A DNA stretch of 12,360 nt from an uncultured bacterium (GCA_913050645.1 CAJXAG010000031.1:1-12360); one strand, 5' to 3'; counted from the stretch's first letter, positions 6,254 to 12,318 are shown. Notes: generated from the letters alone by a model not told the origin. Made by a program: numbers and translations.

Positions 6254-6559
6254 TTATTTCTCTTCCTTTGTTTCTGGCGCTTCCGCCTGTGAAACAGCTG
6301 CAGCTTCAGTTGGAGCAATCGATTCAGCCTGTGCTGCGATAGCGTCTTTCTTAGCTTGCTTACGCGCTTCTCGGTTTGCTTTCGCTCCCGCAAGATCCAT
6401 CACTTGTCGTCCTTTGTAGAAACCGCACTCCAGACACATGTGGTGTGGTCGGTGCTGTGCTCCACAGTTAGAACACGTCGCCAATGTCGGCGCTTTCAGT
6501 GCGTGATGTGATCGGCGGTTCTTTGTGTGAGACCGCGTATGTCGCATTCGAATAACCAT
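6254..6559 (-). CDS. rpmF: 50S ribosomal protein L32
   Basis: Small zinc-ribbon protein of the large ribosomal subunit. The N-terminal MVIRMRHTRSHTKNRRSHHA is the basic rRNA-binding leader typical of L32, followed by the zinc ribbon C29-x2-C32 ... C42-x2-C45 (TCSNCGAQ, MCLECGFYKG). It is 101 aa against about 55-65 for common L32. The extra C-terminal tail (about 58-101) is low-complexity, rich in Ala, Glu and Lys, and ends in ETKEEK. Tails of this kind occur on ribosomal proteins of ultra-small bacteria, and its role is unknown. No Shine-Dalgarno precedes the ATG; instead an extended -10 box sits so close that the mRNA may be almost leaderless. A later ATG (residue 5) is possible but would remove conserved residues. 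Confidence 0.93.
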   Translation of the reverse strand: MVIRMRHTRSHTKNRRSHHALKAPTLATCSNCGAQHRPHHMCLECGFYKGRQVMDLAGAKANREARKQAKKDAIAAQAESIAPTEAAAVSQAEAPETKEEK

Positions 6560-6569
6560 AGTGCGCAGA

Positions 6570-6578
6570 ACTATAGCA
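6570..6578 (-). promoter_or_regulatory. extended -10 promoter for rpmF
   Basis: TGCTATAGT on the minus strand is an extended -10 element. Only 10 bases separate it from the ATG, so initiation about 7 bases downstream would leave a leader of 3-5 bases. A TTGCTT lies 15 bases upstream as a weak -35. There is no ribosome binding site, which fits leaderless translation. Confidence 0.5.
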
Positions 6579-6685
6579 AATCTATATAAAAAAGCAATAG
6601 ATTGCCCGTACGATAGTAATCATCATTATAATTATATAGAGCAATGTATACCCTTATTATTTATGTTTTATATTATGAAGACTAT

Positions 6686-6719
6686 AAAAAAGAAAAGCGA
6701 GTCAACACGTGTGACTCGC
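6686..6719 (-). terminator. terminator of the 85-aa gene
   Basis: On the minus strand an 8-bp stem (GCGAGTCA with TGACTCGC, 6697-6704 with 6712-6719) is followed by TTTTCTTTTTT, a strong intrinsic terminator. It lies about 30 bases after the stop of the 85-aa ORF and supports that ORF being transcribed leftward. Confidence 0.85.
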
Positions 6720-6726
6720 AAAATGG

Positions 6727-6740
6727 TGACCCGAAGGTCA
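6727..6740 (-). other. small UUCG hairpin in the 3' region of the 85-aa gene
   Basis: On the minus strand TGACC-TTCG-GGTCA forms a 5-bp stem with a loop closed as C(UUCG)G, the very stable tetraloop. It sits between the stop at 6750 and the terminator, and probably stabilises the mRNA 3' end. Confidence 0.6.
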
Positions 6741-6749
6741 ATACTGTTC

Positions 6750-7007
6750 TTACGCAACTTTTTCTTCTTGTGGCTTTTTTTGTTCTTGCCATTCTTGAAA
6801 AGCTACGTATTTCTTGCAAACTTCATGATTCCCTGTCAAAGAAAAATGAGGAAAAACCCATCCAGAACGAAACGAGCCATCCGTATCCCGTTGTGCAATG
6901 GTGCAATATGCATCAAAGTCAAAAGGGACTTTTGGTGGTACTGGTTCGTCAGGTCCATACGGGCACTCGTTGCATGAACAGATACGGACTGTTGCTTCTT
7001 GAGACAT
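6750..7007 (-). CDS. small cysteine-containing orphan protein, 85 aa
   Basis: I do not recognise a family. The 85-aa product has a clustered CSCNEC motif (C10, C12, C15) plus C35 and C64, which could bind a metal. A proline/aromatic-rich middle (PPKVPFDFDAY, SGWVFPHFS) follows, then a charged tail ending in KKPQEEKVA. There is no signal peptide or membrane segment, so a cytoplasmic protein is likely. The reading frame is well supported: GAGGGGG lies a few bases before the ATG, a candidate promoter is upstream, and a strong minus-strand terminator follows. The overlapping plus-strand frames (6561-6977, 6644-7144) lack such signals. It lies between rpmF and another orphan, each with its own terminator. 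Confidence 0.75.
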   Translation of the reverse strand: MSQEATVRICSCNECPYGPDEPVPPKVPFDFDAYCTIAQRDTDGSFRSGWVFPHFSLTGNHEVCKKYVAFQEWQEQKKPQEEKVA

Positions 7008-7067
7008 CCTGCCCCCTCGTCATTATGTTTTCAGTGATGTTGGGAGGTACTCTTCTGAAGCCTTCCT

Positions 7068-7095
7068 ACTGTACAACATGTACAAGAACTTGCAA
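7068..7095 (-). promoter_or_regulatory. candidate promoter for the 85-aa gene
   Basis: On the minus strand TTGCAA (7095-7090) and TACAGT (7073-7068) are separated by 16 bases, a fair sigma70-like pair. Initiation near 7061 gives a leader of about 54 bases, enough for the GAGGGGG ribosome binding site. The region also has two TGTACA palindromes 3 bases apart (7070-7084), a possible operator. Confidence 0.35.
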
Positions 7096-7111
7096 TGAAC
7101 ATGCCGTATAT

Positions 7112-7139
7112 AAAAAAGGCTGCCATAATTTTGGTAGCC
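7112..7139 (-). terminator. terminator of the 70-aa gene
   Basis: On the minus strand GGCTACCA (7139-7132) pairs with TGGCAGCC (7125-7118), with one G-T pair, and is followed by six T. It begins 6 bases after the stop at 7146, a clear intrinsic terminator. Confidence 0.85.
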
Positions 7140-7145
7140 CCTAGT

Positions 7146-7358
7146 TTACACATACGGAGCAAGCAGTGGATGCATGCGCCATGTTGATTGCATCATACGC
7201 AGACCCTGTACATACACATTGCGCTGGATCTTCTGACAATTCCGAACAAACTCCATATTTTGTTCAGCCAAAGCAATAAGCGTATATCCACCACGTGGGC
7301 CACCGGAAGCATCCAGAGTGATGTCGCCATGGCGATCCAGATCGTCTTCAGTAGTCAT
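7146..7358 (-). CDS. small orphan protein, 70 aa
   Basis: I do not recognise a family. The 70-aa product begins with an acidic stretch (MTTEDDLDRHGDITLD), then a Gly-rich turn (SGGPRGGY), then a probable helix (TLIALAEQNMEFVRNCQK), and ends with a Met/Arg-rich segment (GLRMMQSTWRMHPLLAPYV). It has a single cysteine, no membrane segment and no signal. The ATG has one of the best ribosome binding sites in the window, GGGAGG 8 bases upstream, and an immediate terminator follows, so the ORF is probably real. Unusually, the ribosome binding site directly follows a hairpin and seven T, so expression may depend on read-through or an attenuation switch downstream of rnhB. Confidence 0.75.
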   Translation of the reverse strand: MTTEDDLDRHGDITLDASGGPRGGYTLIALAEQNMEFVRNCQKIQRNVYVQGLRMMQSTWRMHPLLAPYV

Positions 7359-7372
7359 TCTGTATTCCTCCC

Positions 7373-7414
7373 AAAAAAACTTCCTCGTCCAGACACAGTA
7401 TCTGGCAGGACGAG
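7373..7414 (-). terminator. hairpin plus T7 tract just upstream of the 70-aa gene (terminator or attenuator)
   Basis: On the minus strand CTCGTCC (7414-7408) pairs with GGACGAG (7390-7384); an inner CCAGA/TCTGG pairing (7405-7401 with 7393-7389) competes for the C/G bases. GAAG and seven T follow, then GGGAGG and the 70-aa start. It looks like the rnhB terminator, but the T-tract touches the next ribosome binding site, so a regulatory leader is also possible. Confidence 0.75.
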
Positions 7415-7475
7415 AAATACTACAACACTATAAAGTTTTTGCAATCCCCAACCAGGCTTTTCTGCTGAAAAGTTA

Positions 7476-8108
7476 CTATAGGACAAGCAGCTTGCTACAA
7501 AACGAGTTTCTGTGCTCAGAAGAAAGTCCATGCTGCGTAATTGCTTCGCGGTGTTTTTTAGTGCCATACCCCTTATGTGTCGCAAAATCATATACTGCAA
7601 ACGCTTCTTTCTGAGCAATCCGCTGCATATGCCGATCTCGTGTCACCTTCGCCATAATTGATGCAAGGCCTATCACCTTCTCTTTACTGTCTCCTTTTAT
7701 AATCGTTTCTTGGTTCTTATATATATCAGGTGCCTCCAAACCCCCATCAAGCTTCACCTGGGTATTGTTGCTAATACCGCGGTTAACCGTGGTATTTCTT
7801 TTTTCTATACTTTTAAGTGCGCGTTTCATTGCTAAACGCACCGCAGGCACGATACCTATCTGATCAATTATTTTTGCAGACACCATAGCCACAGCAAAGT
7901 GTAACGTGCCTTCTTTTTCAAACTTTTTGGCAATTTTAAAAATCTCCTCCCGCTTCTTCTCTGTAAGTTTCTTACTATCATTCACCCCAGGAATCAGCGA
8001 CCAGTCAAAATCTTCAGACACACAGACAACACCAACAGCCACCGGGCCAGCTAAGGGACCTCTACCTGCCTCATCTATACCTATGATGTGTTTTTGATTA
8101 TTTTTCAC
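7476..8108 (-). CDS. rnhB: ribonuclease HII
   Basis: Cytoplasmic nuclease that cuts RNA in RNA-DNA hybrids and removes single ribonucleotides left in DNA. The family mark GIDEAGRGPLAGPVAVG begins at residue 10, with catalytic D12 and E13. NDSKKLTEKKREE, a third acidic site in VKLDGGLEAPDIY, and SIMAKVTRDRHM with its acidic residue also match, followed by HKGYGTKKHREAI and EHRNSF near the end. I place the start at GTG 8108 (210 aa), which gives the usual short lead into the first strand. A TTG at 8132 in the same frame would add 8 residues; a TACAAT box at 8142-8137 would be too close to that TTG, which favours the GTG. Neither has a clear Shine-Dalgarno. It diverges from dnaE; both work in genome maintenance. 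Confidence 0.93.
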   Translation of the reverse strand: MKNNQKHIIGIDEAGRGPLAGPVAVGVVCVSEDFDWSLIPGVNDSKKLTEKKREEIFKIAKKFEKEGTLHFAVAMVSAKIIDQIGIVPAVRLAMKRALKSIEKRNTTVNRGISNNTQVKLDGGLEAPDIYKNQETIIKGDSKEKVIGLASIMAKVTRDRHMQRIAQKEAFAVYDFATHKGYGTKKHREAITQHGLSSEHRNSFCSKLLVL

Positions 8109-8136
8109 ACTGATATTCTTACGTTTTATCAAGACT

Positions 8137-8142
8137 ATTGTA
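8137..8142 (-). promoter_or_regulatory. possible -10 box for rnhB
   Basis: TACAAT on the minus strand, 5 of 6 bases of the consensus, 28 bases before the GTG start. No clear -35 is seen. It lies within 20 bases of the opposite-strand dnaE promoter, so the two divergent promoters overlap. Confidence 0.3.
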
Positions 8143-8154
8143 CACTGCTGTCTC

Positions 8155-8163
8155 TGATATACT
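8155..8163 (+). promoter_or_regulatory. extended -10 promoter for dnaE
   Basis: TGATATACT is an extended -10 element (TGn plus TATACT) with only 9 bases to the dnaE ATG. A start about 7 bases downstream would leave a leader of 3-4 bases. TTGTAC at 8139-8144 is a weak, too-close -35. No ribosome binding site is present. Confidence 0.55.
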
Positions 8164-8172
8164 TATAAAATT

Positions 8173-11100
8173 ATGGCTGACCAAGAAAAGGTGGAAATGC
8201 AAAAGGGTGAATTTGTGCACCTCCATACCCACTCCATGTACTCTCTTCTTAATGCAGTACCAACTCCAAAAGAACTCACCACAGCAGCAAAAGAAGACGG
8301 CCAACATGCGATGGCTATTACCGACGCTGGAGCGCTCTATGGCGCTATCGACTTTTATGTAAACTGTCAGAAAGTAGGGATCAAGCCCATCATTGGACTC
8401 GATGCGTTTTTGGCACCACGAACGCGACACGATAAAGAAATGATGGACCGCCCGCGTTCACGTGTTGTGATGCTTGCCAAGAACGAAACAGGGTACAAAA
8501 ACCTCATCAAGATGGTGACCATCTCTAACGTAGAAGGTTTCTACTACCGCCCACGTCTTGACCAAGAACTCCTGAAAGAAAACAGCGAGGGTCTTATCTG
8601 TATCATCCCTTCGTTTGCAGGTGAAACCGTACAACACCTAAAAAATGGGGATCAAGAAAAAGCTGCCGCTTCCCTTTCTTGGTATAAAGACCTCTTTGGA
8701 GAAAACCTCTACCATGAAATGAGTCACCACCCTGAAATACTCGACCACCAAGAGCTGCAGGACGGCATAAAAACACTCGCGCAAGAAGGTGGTGTGCCGC
8801 TGGTTGCAGCGCAGGATATCTACTATATGCAGAAAGATGACGCAGTCATCCGCTCACTGATGATGAAGATTCAAAGTGGTGGCGTGATTGATCCTGATGA
8901 AGCACTGTCTGAAGACTTCTCGTTCAAGACGCAGGAAGAAATGAAAGAAGTGTTTAAAGATACCCCTGAAGCTATTACAAACACTGTAAAGATTGCGGAT
9001 CTTTGCAATGTTGAAATTGTTCTTGGGCAAGAAGCATGGAAGTTCCCAAACTACATCATCGAAAGTGGAAAGAACTCAGACGATGAACTTAAGGAAATGG
9101 CATACAAAGGCGTAGCATGGCGCAATCACAACATTGACGACCCCGTCATCAAGGAACGTCTGGACTACGAGCTTGATGTCATCAAAACAAAAGGATACTC
9201 AACATACTTCCTTGCGGTGGGAGACTTGCTTCGTGAAGCGCGCGAGCGTGGTATCTACACTACCATTCGTGGTTCGGTTGCGGGGTCATATGCTACCTAT
9301 GTGCTCGGAATTACCAACGTAGACCCACTTGAGTACAAACTCCCCTTCGAGCGATTTCTTAATCCACAACGACCATCAGCACCTGATATCGATATGGACT
9401 TCGCCGATAACCGTCGCGACGAGATTATTGAGTATGCACGCGACAAATACGGTGCAGACCACGTGGCACAGATTGGTACGTTTGGAACGATGATGGCACG
9501 TGCGGCAGTAAAGGACGTGGCACGCGCCCTCGGGCACCCATACTCCACTGGTGACCGTATTTCAAAACTTATTCCTATGGGAAGCCAAGGATTTGCCATG
9601 ACCATTGACCGTGCCTTGGACATGGAACCTGACCTTGCAAAGCTCTATAAACAAGACAATGAGTCACAACAAGTGATTGATCTTGCTAAGCGTATCGAGG
9701 GCCGAGTGCGACACATGGGTGTACACGCTGCAGGTGTAGTGATCGCCCCTGAACCACTCAATAACTACGTACCAATTCAGATCGACTCAAAAACCGGCAA
9801 GCAGGTAACGCAGTACGAAATGCACTCGGTTGGTGAAGATGGGGTTGGTCTTTTGAAGTTTGACTTTCTGGGTATTAAAAACCTTGCCATTTTGGCTGAC
9901 GCGGTAAGGCGTGTAAAGAAGATCCACAACGTCGATATCGACATTGAAAATATTCCACTTGATGACCAAAAAACGTTTGAGATCCTTGCGCGCGGTGAAA
10001 CTATGGGTCTGTTTCAGCTGAACGGTACCGGGATGACCTCATTCCTGAAGCAGCTGCAACCAAGTACCATCCACGACATTAACGCGATGGTCGCGCTCTA
10101 CCGTCCAGGGCCGATGGAAATGATTCCAACGTATATTGAACGAAAACACAATCCTTCACTCATCACCTATCTTGATCCTCGTCTTGAACATATTCTTGAT
10201 CGTTCTTACGGGGTCATTACCTATCAGGACGACGTGATGATGATTTCTATTGAGCTTGCAGGGTACTCATGGCTTGACGCGGACAAATTGCGTAAGGCGA
10301 TGGGGAAGAAAATTCCTGAGGTGATGGAGGCCGAGAAGGCCAAGCTCATGGAAGGATTCCGTGACTATGGAAAACTTTCGCAAAAAGTTGCTGATAAGCT
10401 TTGGGAACAAATCGAACCGTTTGCTGCATACGGGTTTAACAAAGCACACGCGGCTTCGTATGGTCGTGTTGCATACCAAACAGCGTACATGAAAGCGAAC
10501 TTCCCACATGAGTACATGGCTGCTGTACTTACCGCCGACGCAGGAGACACTGAAAAGATTTCAGAAATCATCCACGAGTGTGAAAACATGGGTATTGAAG
10601 TACTCCCTCCAGACATCAATGAATCATTTGCACCGTTTTCAGTAGTCCCCGCCAAAAAAACCAACCAAACTCCTCCTCACGCTGATTCTTCAGAAAAATC
10701 ACGTGTGCAAGAAGCTGATGAGAATCGTACTGAGTCGTATAAAGAATACGGTGAAGGAGACTCGCAAGAAGCTGCAAAGCAGACGGGAGAATTTCGAGAG
10801 AATCAGGCGAAGATTCGTTTTGGACTCACTACTATCAAGAACTTTGGTGAAGGTATTGCAGAAGCGATTATTGAAGAACGGAAAAATGGTGGTGATTTCA
10901 CTTCCCTTACCGACTTTCTTACCCGCGTACACGACAAGAATCTCAACAAAAAATCACTTGAGGCCCTCACTGTCACTGGAGCACTCGACCGCTTCGAAGA
11001 ACGCGGGAAAATGTATGCCAACATGGACAACCTTCTGGCATTTAACAAAGAACACGTGGCAGGAAAAGCTGCCAACCAAGACTCGCTGTTTGGTGGTATG

Positions 11101-11595
11101 GAAACCTCTATTAATGAACTCACTCTTACCGATGTAGATCCAGCAACAAAGGAGCAGAAGCTTATCTGGGAAAAAGAATTGCTTGGTGTCTATGTATCGG
11201 GACATCCGCTTGATCAATTCAGAGACGAGGTGGCAAAGCGCACCATGATTGAACACATCAAGGATGCAGTTGAAAACGACGACAAGCTGGCTATGGGACA
11301 AATGAAAGGAAATGTCGCCGTTGCGGGCATGATTGAAGCAGTGAAGGAGTTTCTTACCAAAAAAGGTGACCACATGGCTTTTGTGAAGCTCGCGAACCTT
11401 AAAAGCTCAATCGAGATGGTGGCATTCCCCGAGTGTTATGCAACATACAAAGACCTGCTGGTACCCGGCAACTGTGTCGCTATCAAAGGTAAGCTCAACA
11501 TCCGCAACGACGAGCCGTCTATTCTGATTGATAAAATCAAGTCTCTGACACCAAAGGAAGAAGCTACAGAAGATTCAGGCACACCGTCTGAGTAG
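8173..11595 (+). CDS. dnaE: DNA polymerase III alpha subunit (DnaE)
   Basis: Main replicative polymerase (C family), 1,140 aa, close to the usual DnaE length. The N-terminal PHP domain (about 12-290) starts HLHTHSMYS (H16, H18, H20), but TDHG is TDAG (A52) and the later DxHY site is DIYY (Y217). The palm carries the catalytic aspartates in PDIDMDF (D405, D407) and FDFLGIKNL (D564), matching E. coli D401, D403 and D555. Other conserved blocks are MGVHAAGVVIAP, ALYRPGPMEMIP, YQDDVMMI, AYGFNKAHAASYG and the helix-hairpin-helix region FGLTTIKNFGEGIAEAI. A C-terminal OB fold (about 1040-1125) follows the conserved ELLGVYVSGHPLDQF. A polar low-complexity insert of about 50 residues (826-879) separates DINESFAPF from KIRFGL. 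No Shine-Dalgarno is present; the ATG follows an extended -10 box by 9 bases. It is transcribed alone and ends at a terminator. Confidence 0.97.
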   Translation: MADQEKVEMQKGEFVHLHTHSMYSLLNAVPTPKELTTAAKEDGQHAMAITDAGALYGAIDFYVNCQKVGIKPIIGLDAFLAPRTRHDKEMMDRPRSRVVMLAKNETGYKNLIKMVTISNVEGFYYRPRLDQELLKENSEGLICIIPSFAGETVQHLKNGDQEKAAASLSWYKDLFGENLYHEMSHHPEILDHQELQDGIKTLAQEGGVPLVAAQDIYYMQKDDAVIRSLMMKIQSGGVIDPDEALSEDFSFKTQEEMKEVFKDTPEAITNTVKIADLCNVEIVLGQEAWKFPNYIIESGKNSDDELKEMAYKGVAWRNHNIDDPVIKERLDYELDVIKTKGYSTYFLAVGDLLREARERGIYTTIRGSVAGSYATYVLGITNVDPLEYKLPFERFLNPQRPSAPDIDMDFADNRRDEIIEYARDKYGADHVAQIGTFGTMMARAAVKDVARALGHPYSTGDRISKLIPMGSQGFAMTIDRALDMEPDLAKLYKQDNESQQVIDLAKRIEGRVRHMGVHAAGVVIAPEPLNNYVPIQIDSKTGKQVTQYEMHSVGEDGVGLLKFDFLGIKNLAILADAVRRVKKIHNVDIDIENIPLDDQKTFEILARGETMGLFQLNGTGMTSFLKQLQPSTIHDINAMVALYRPGPMEMIPTYIERKHNPSLITYLDPRLEHILDRSYGVITYQDDVMMISIELAGYSWLDADKLRKAMGKKIPEVMEAEKAKLMEGFRDYGKLSQKVADKLWEQIEPFAAYGFNKAHAASYGRVAYQTAYMKANFPHEYMAAVLTADAGDTEKISEIIHECENMGIEVLPPDINESFAPFSVVPAKKTNQTPPHADSSEKSRVQEADENRTESYKEYGEGDSQEAAKQTGEFRENQAKIRFGLTTIKNFGEGIAEAIIEERKNGGDFTSLTDFLTRVHDKNLNKKSLEALTVTGALDRFEERGKMYANMDNLLAFNKEHVAGKAANQDSLFGGMETSINELTLTDVDPATKEQKLIWEKELLGVYVSGHPLDQFRDEVAKRTMIEHIKDAVENDDKLAMGQMKGNVAVAGMIEAVKEFLTKKGDHMAFVKLANLKSSIEMVAFPECYATYKDLLVPGNCVAIKGKLNIRNDEPSILIDKIKSLTPKEEATEDSGTPSE

Positions 11596-11605
11596 TAACC
11601 CTTAC

Positions 11606-11637
11606 AAACCACGCCGAGACCTCGGCGCGGTTTTTTT
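11606..11637 (+). terminator. dnaE terminator
   Basis: AAACC-A-CGCCGA pairs with TCGGCG-C-GGTTT (one A-C mismatch) around a GACC loop, then seven T in all. It starts 10 bases after the dnaE stop and is close in sequence to the terminator at 12281-12309. Confidence 0.9.
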
Positions 11638-11660
11638 GGCAGCTGTGCTAATTAATGTTC

Positions 11661-11763
11661 TGGATCGCTTCGACAAGTAGTCTCGCGAAGACGGAAAAAT
11701 CTTCGATTTTTCCGTAGACGGCAACTTCGTTGCCGTCATTGCGAGCTTCTGCGAAGCAATCCA
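11661..11763. repeat. REP-like cloverleaf repeat element
   Basis: Outer arms TGGATCGCTTCG (11661-11672) and CGAAGCAATCCA (11752-11763) are inverted repeats with one mismatch. Inside are two perfect hairpins: ACGGAAAAAT/ATTTTTCCGT (11691-11700 with 11706-11715) and GACGGCAA/TTGCCGTC (11717-11724 with 11730-11737), both with a CTTCG apex. A short GTCT/AGAC (11680-11692) competes with the first. The right end, read on the minus strand (GGATTGCTTCGCAGAAGCTC then GCAATGACGG), resembles dispersed palindromic repeats common in Rickettsia-like and uncultured bacteria. It encodes nothing. Confidence 0.75.
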
Positions 11764-11764
11764 G

Positions 11765-11793
11765 GTTGTGTACAACTGAAGTACAACTTTTTT
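11765..11793 (+). terminator. possible weak terminator after the REP-like element
   Basis: GTTG(TG)TAC and GTACAAC can pair with a two-base bulge around AACTGAA, followed by six T (11788-11793). It could stop read-through into the next gene. Confidence 0.35.
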
Positions 11794-11830
11794 GCTAGGT
11801 TTTAATTAACACAGGTGCCTTCCTTTTAAA

Positions 11831-11858
11831 TTGACACTTGAAAAGTATTGAGTATAGT
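11831..11858 (+). promoter_or_regulatory. consensus-type sigma70 promoter of the 126-aa gene
   Basis: TTGACA (11831-11836) is a perfect -35, and TATAGT (11853-11858) a 5/6 -10, separated by 16 bases. Initiation near 11865 gives a leader of about 30 bases containing the AGGAG site at 11883-11887. It is the best -35/-10 pair in the window. Confidence 0.75.
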
Positions 11859-11894
11859 TCGTTTAAACAGAAAGTACTTTACAGGAGATTCAAG

Positions 11895-12275
11895 ATGCAA
11901 CTTCCGAAATGGATTCGTAACATATGGGAAACGCCAACAAACCCAGACTTTACGCAGACATATCAAGATGATAAAAAATACATATACAACCTCATCTTTA
12001 TAAACGAACAAGGAGAGCGTTGGTCTCGGGTCTTTAGTAGCTCAGTACCACTTGAGCCTAACCACAGAATTGCTCTTGCGCCGAAGAAAAGTTTTACCGT
12101 GACACACATAGTCCATGTAATATATCCAAAAGAGGAATCGGAGAGCCTGACACGTCCTACCACCTTTGTACATGCAAGAGTCATAATCACTTCTGACTCC
12201 AACACCCAAGAATCAGAATTGGACATGCTTGGATTCAGTATCGTTGATACGATATTTCCACAAACAATCCACTAA
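11895..12275 (+). CDS. orphan protein, 126 aa
   Basis: I do not recognise a family. The start at ATG 11895 is fixed by AGGAG 7 bases upstream and by the promoter; the frame is open back to a TTG at 11838, but that lies inside the promoter. The 126-aa product begins MQLPKWIRNIWETP, a short amphipathic aromatic segment that might touch a membrane. It continues with alternating polar/hydrophobic stretches that look like beta-strands (KKYIYNLIFIN, HRIALAPKKSFTVTHIVHVI, FVHARVIITSD) and ends GFSIVDTIFPQTIH. There are no cysteines, no cleavable signal and no long membrane helix. The predicted all-beta shape suggests a small sandwich or barrel, but this is only inferred from residue pattern. It is a single-gene unit between two similar terminators. 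Confidence 0.8.
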   Translation: MQLPKWIRNIWETPTNPDFTQTYQDDKKYIYNLIFINEQGERWSRVFSSSVPLEPNHRIALAPKKSFTVTHIVHVIYPKEESESLTRPTTFVHARVIITSDSNTQESELDMLGFSIVDTIFPQTIH

Positions 12276-12280
12276 GTACC

Positions 12281-12309
12281 AACCACGCCGATATCTCGGC
12301 GTGGTTTTT
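12281..12309 (+). terminator. terminator of the 126-aa gene
   Basis: A perfect 11-bp stem AACCACGCCGA/TCGGCGTGGTT (12281-12291 with 12296-12306), loop TATC, is followed by TTT, extending the run to five T (12305-12309). It lies 5 bases after the stop. Confidence 0.9.
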
Positions 12310-12318
12310 CTTACACCT

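Noticed and set aside
6561..7144. Two overlapping plus-strand ORFs (138 and 166 aa) opposite the 85-aa gene
   Set aside because: They run through a minus-strand terminator and a promoter region, have no start signals, and show basic/aromatic-rich composition typical of antisense AT-rich sequence.
10703..11137. A 144-aa plus-strand ORF within dnaE in another frame
   Set aside because: Arg/Lys/Leu-rich shadow of the dnaE insert and helix-hairpin-helix region; dnaE motifs continue through it.
11838..11894. Upstream TTG start for the 126-aa orphan
   Set aside because: It lies between the -35 and -10 boxes, so it would not be in the mRNA; AGGAG at 11883-11887 marks the ATG at 11895.
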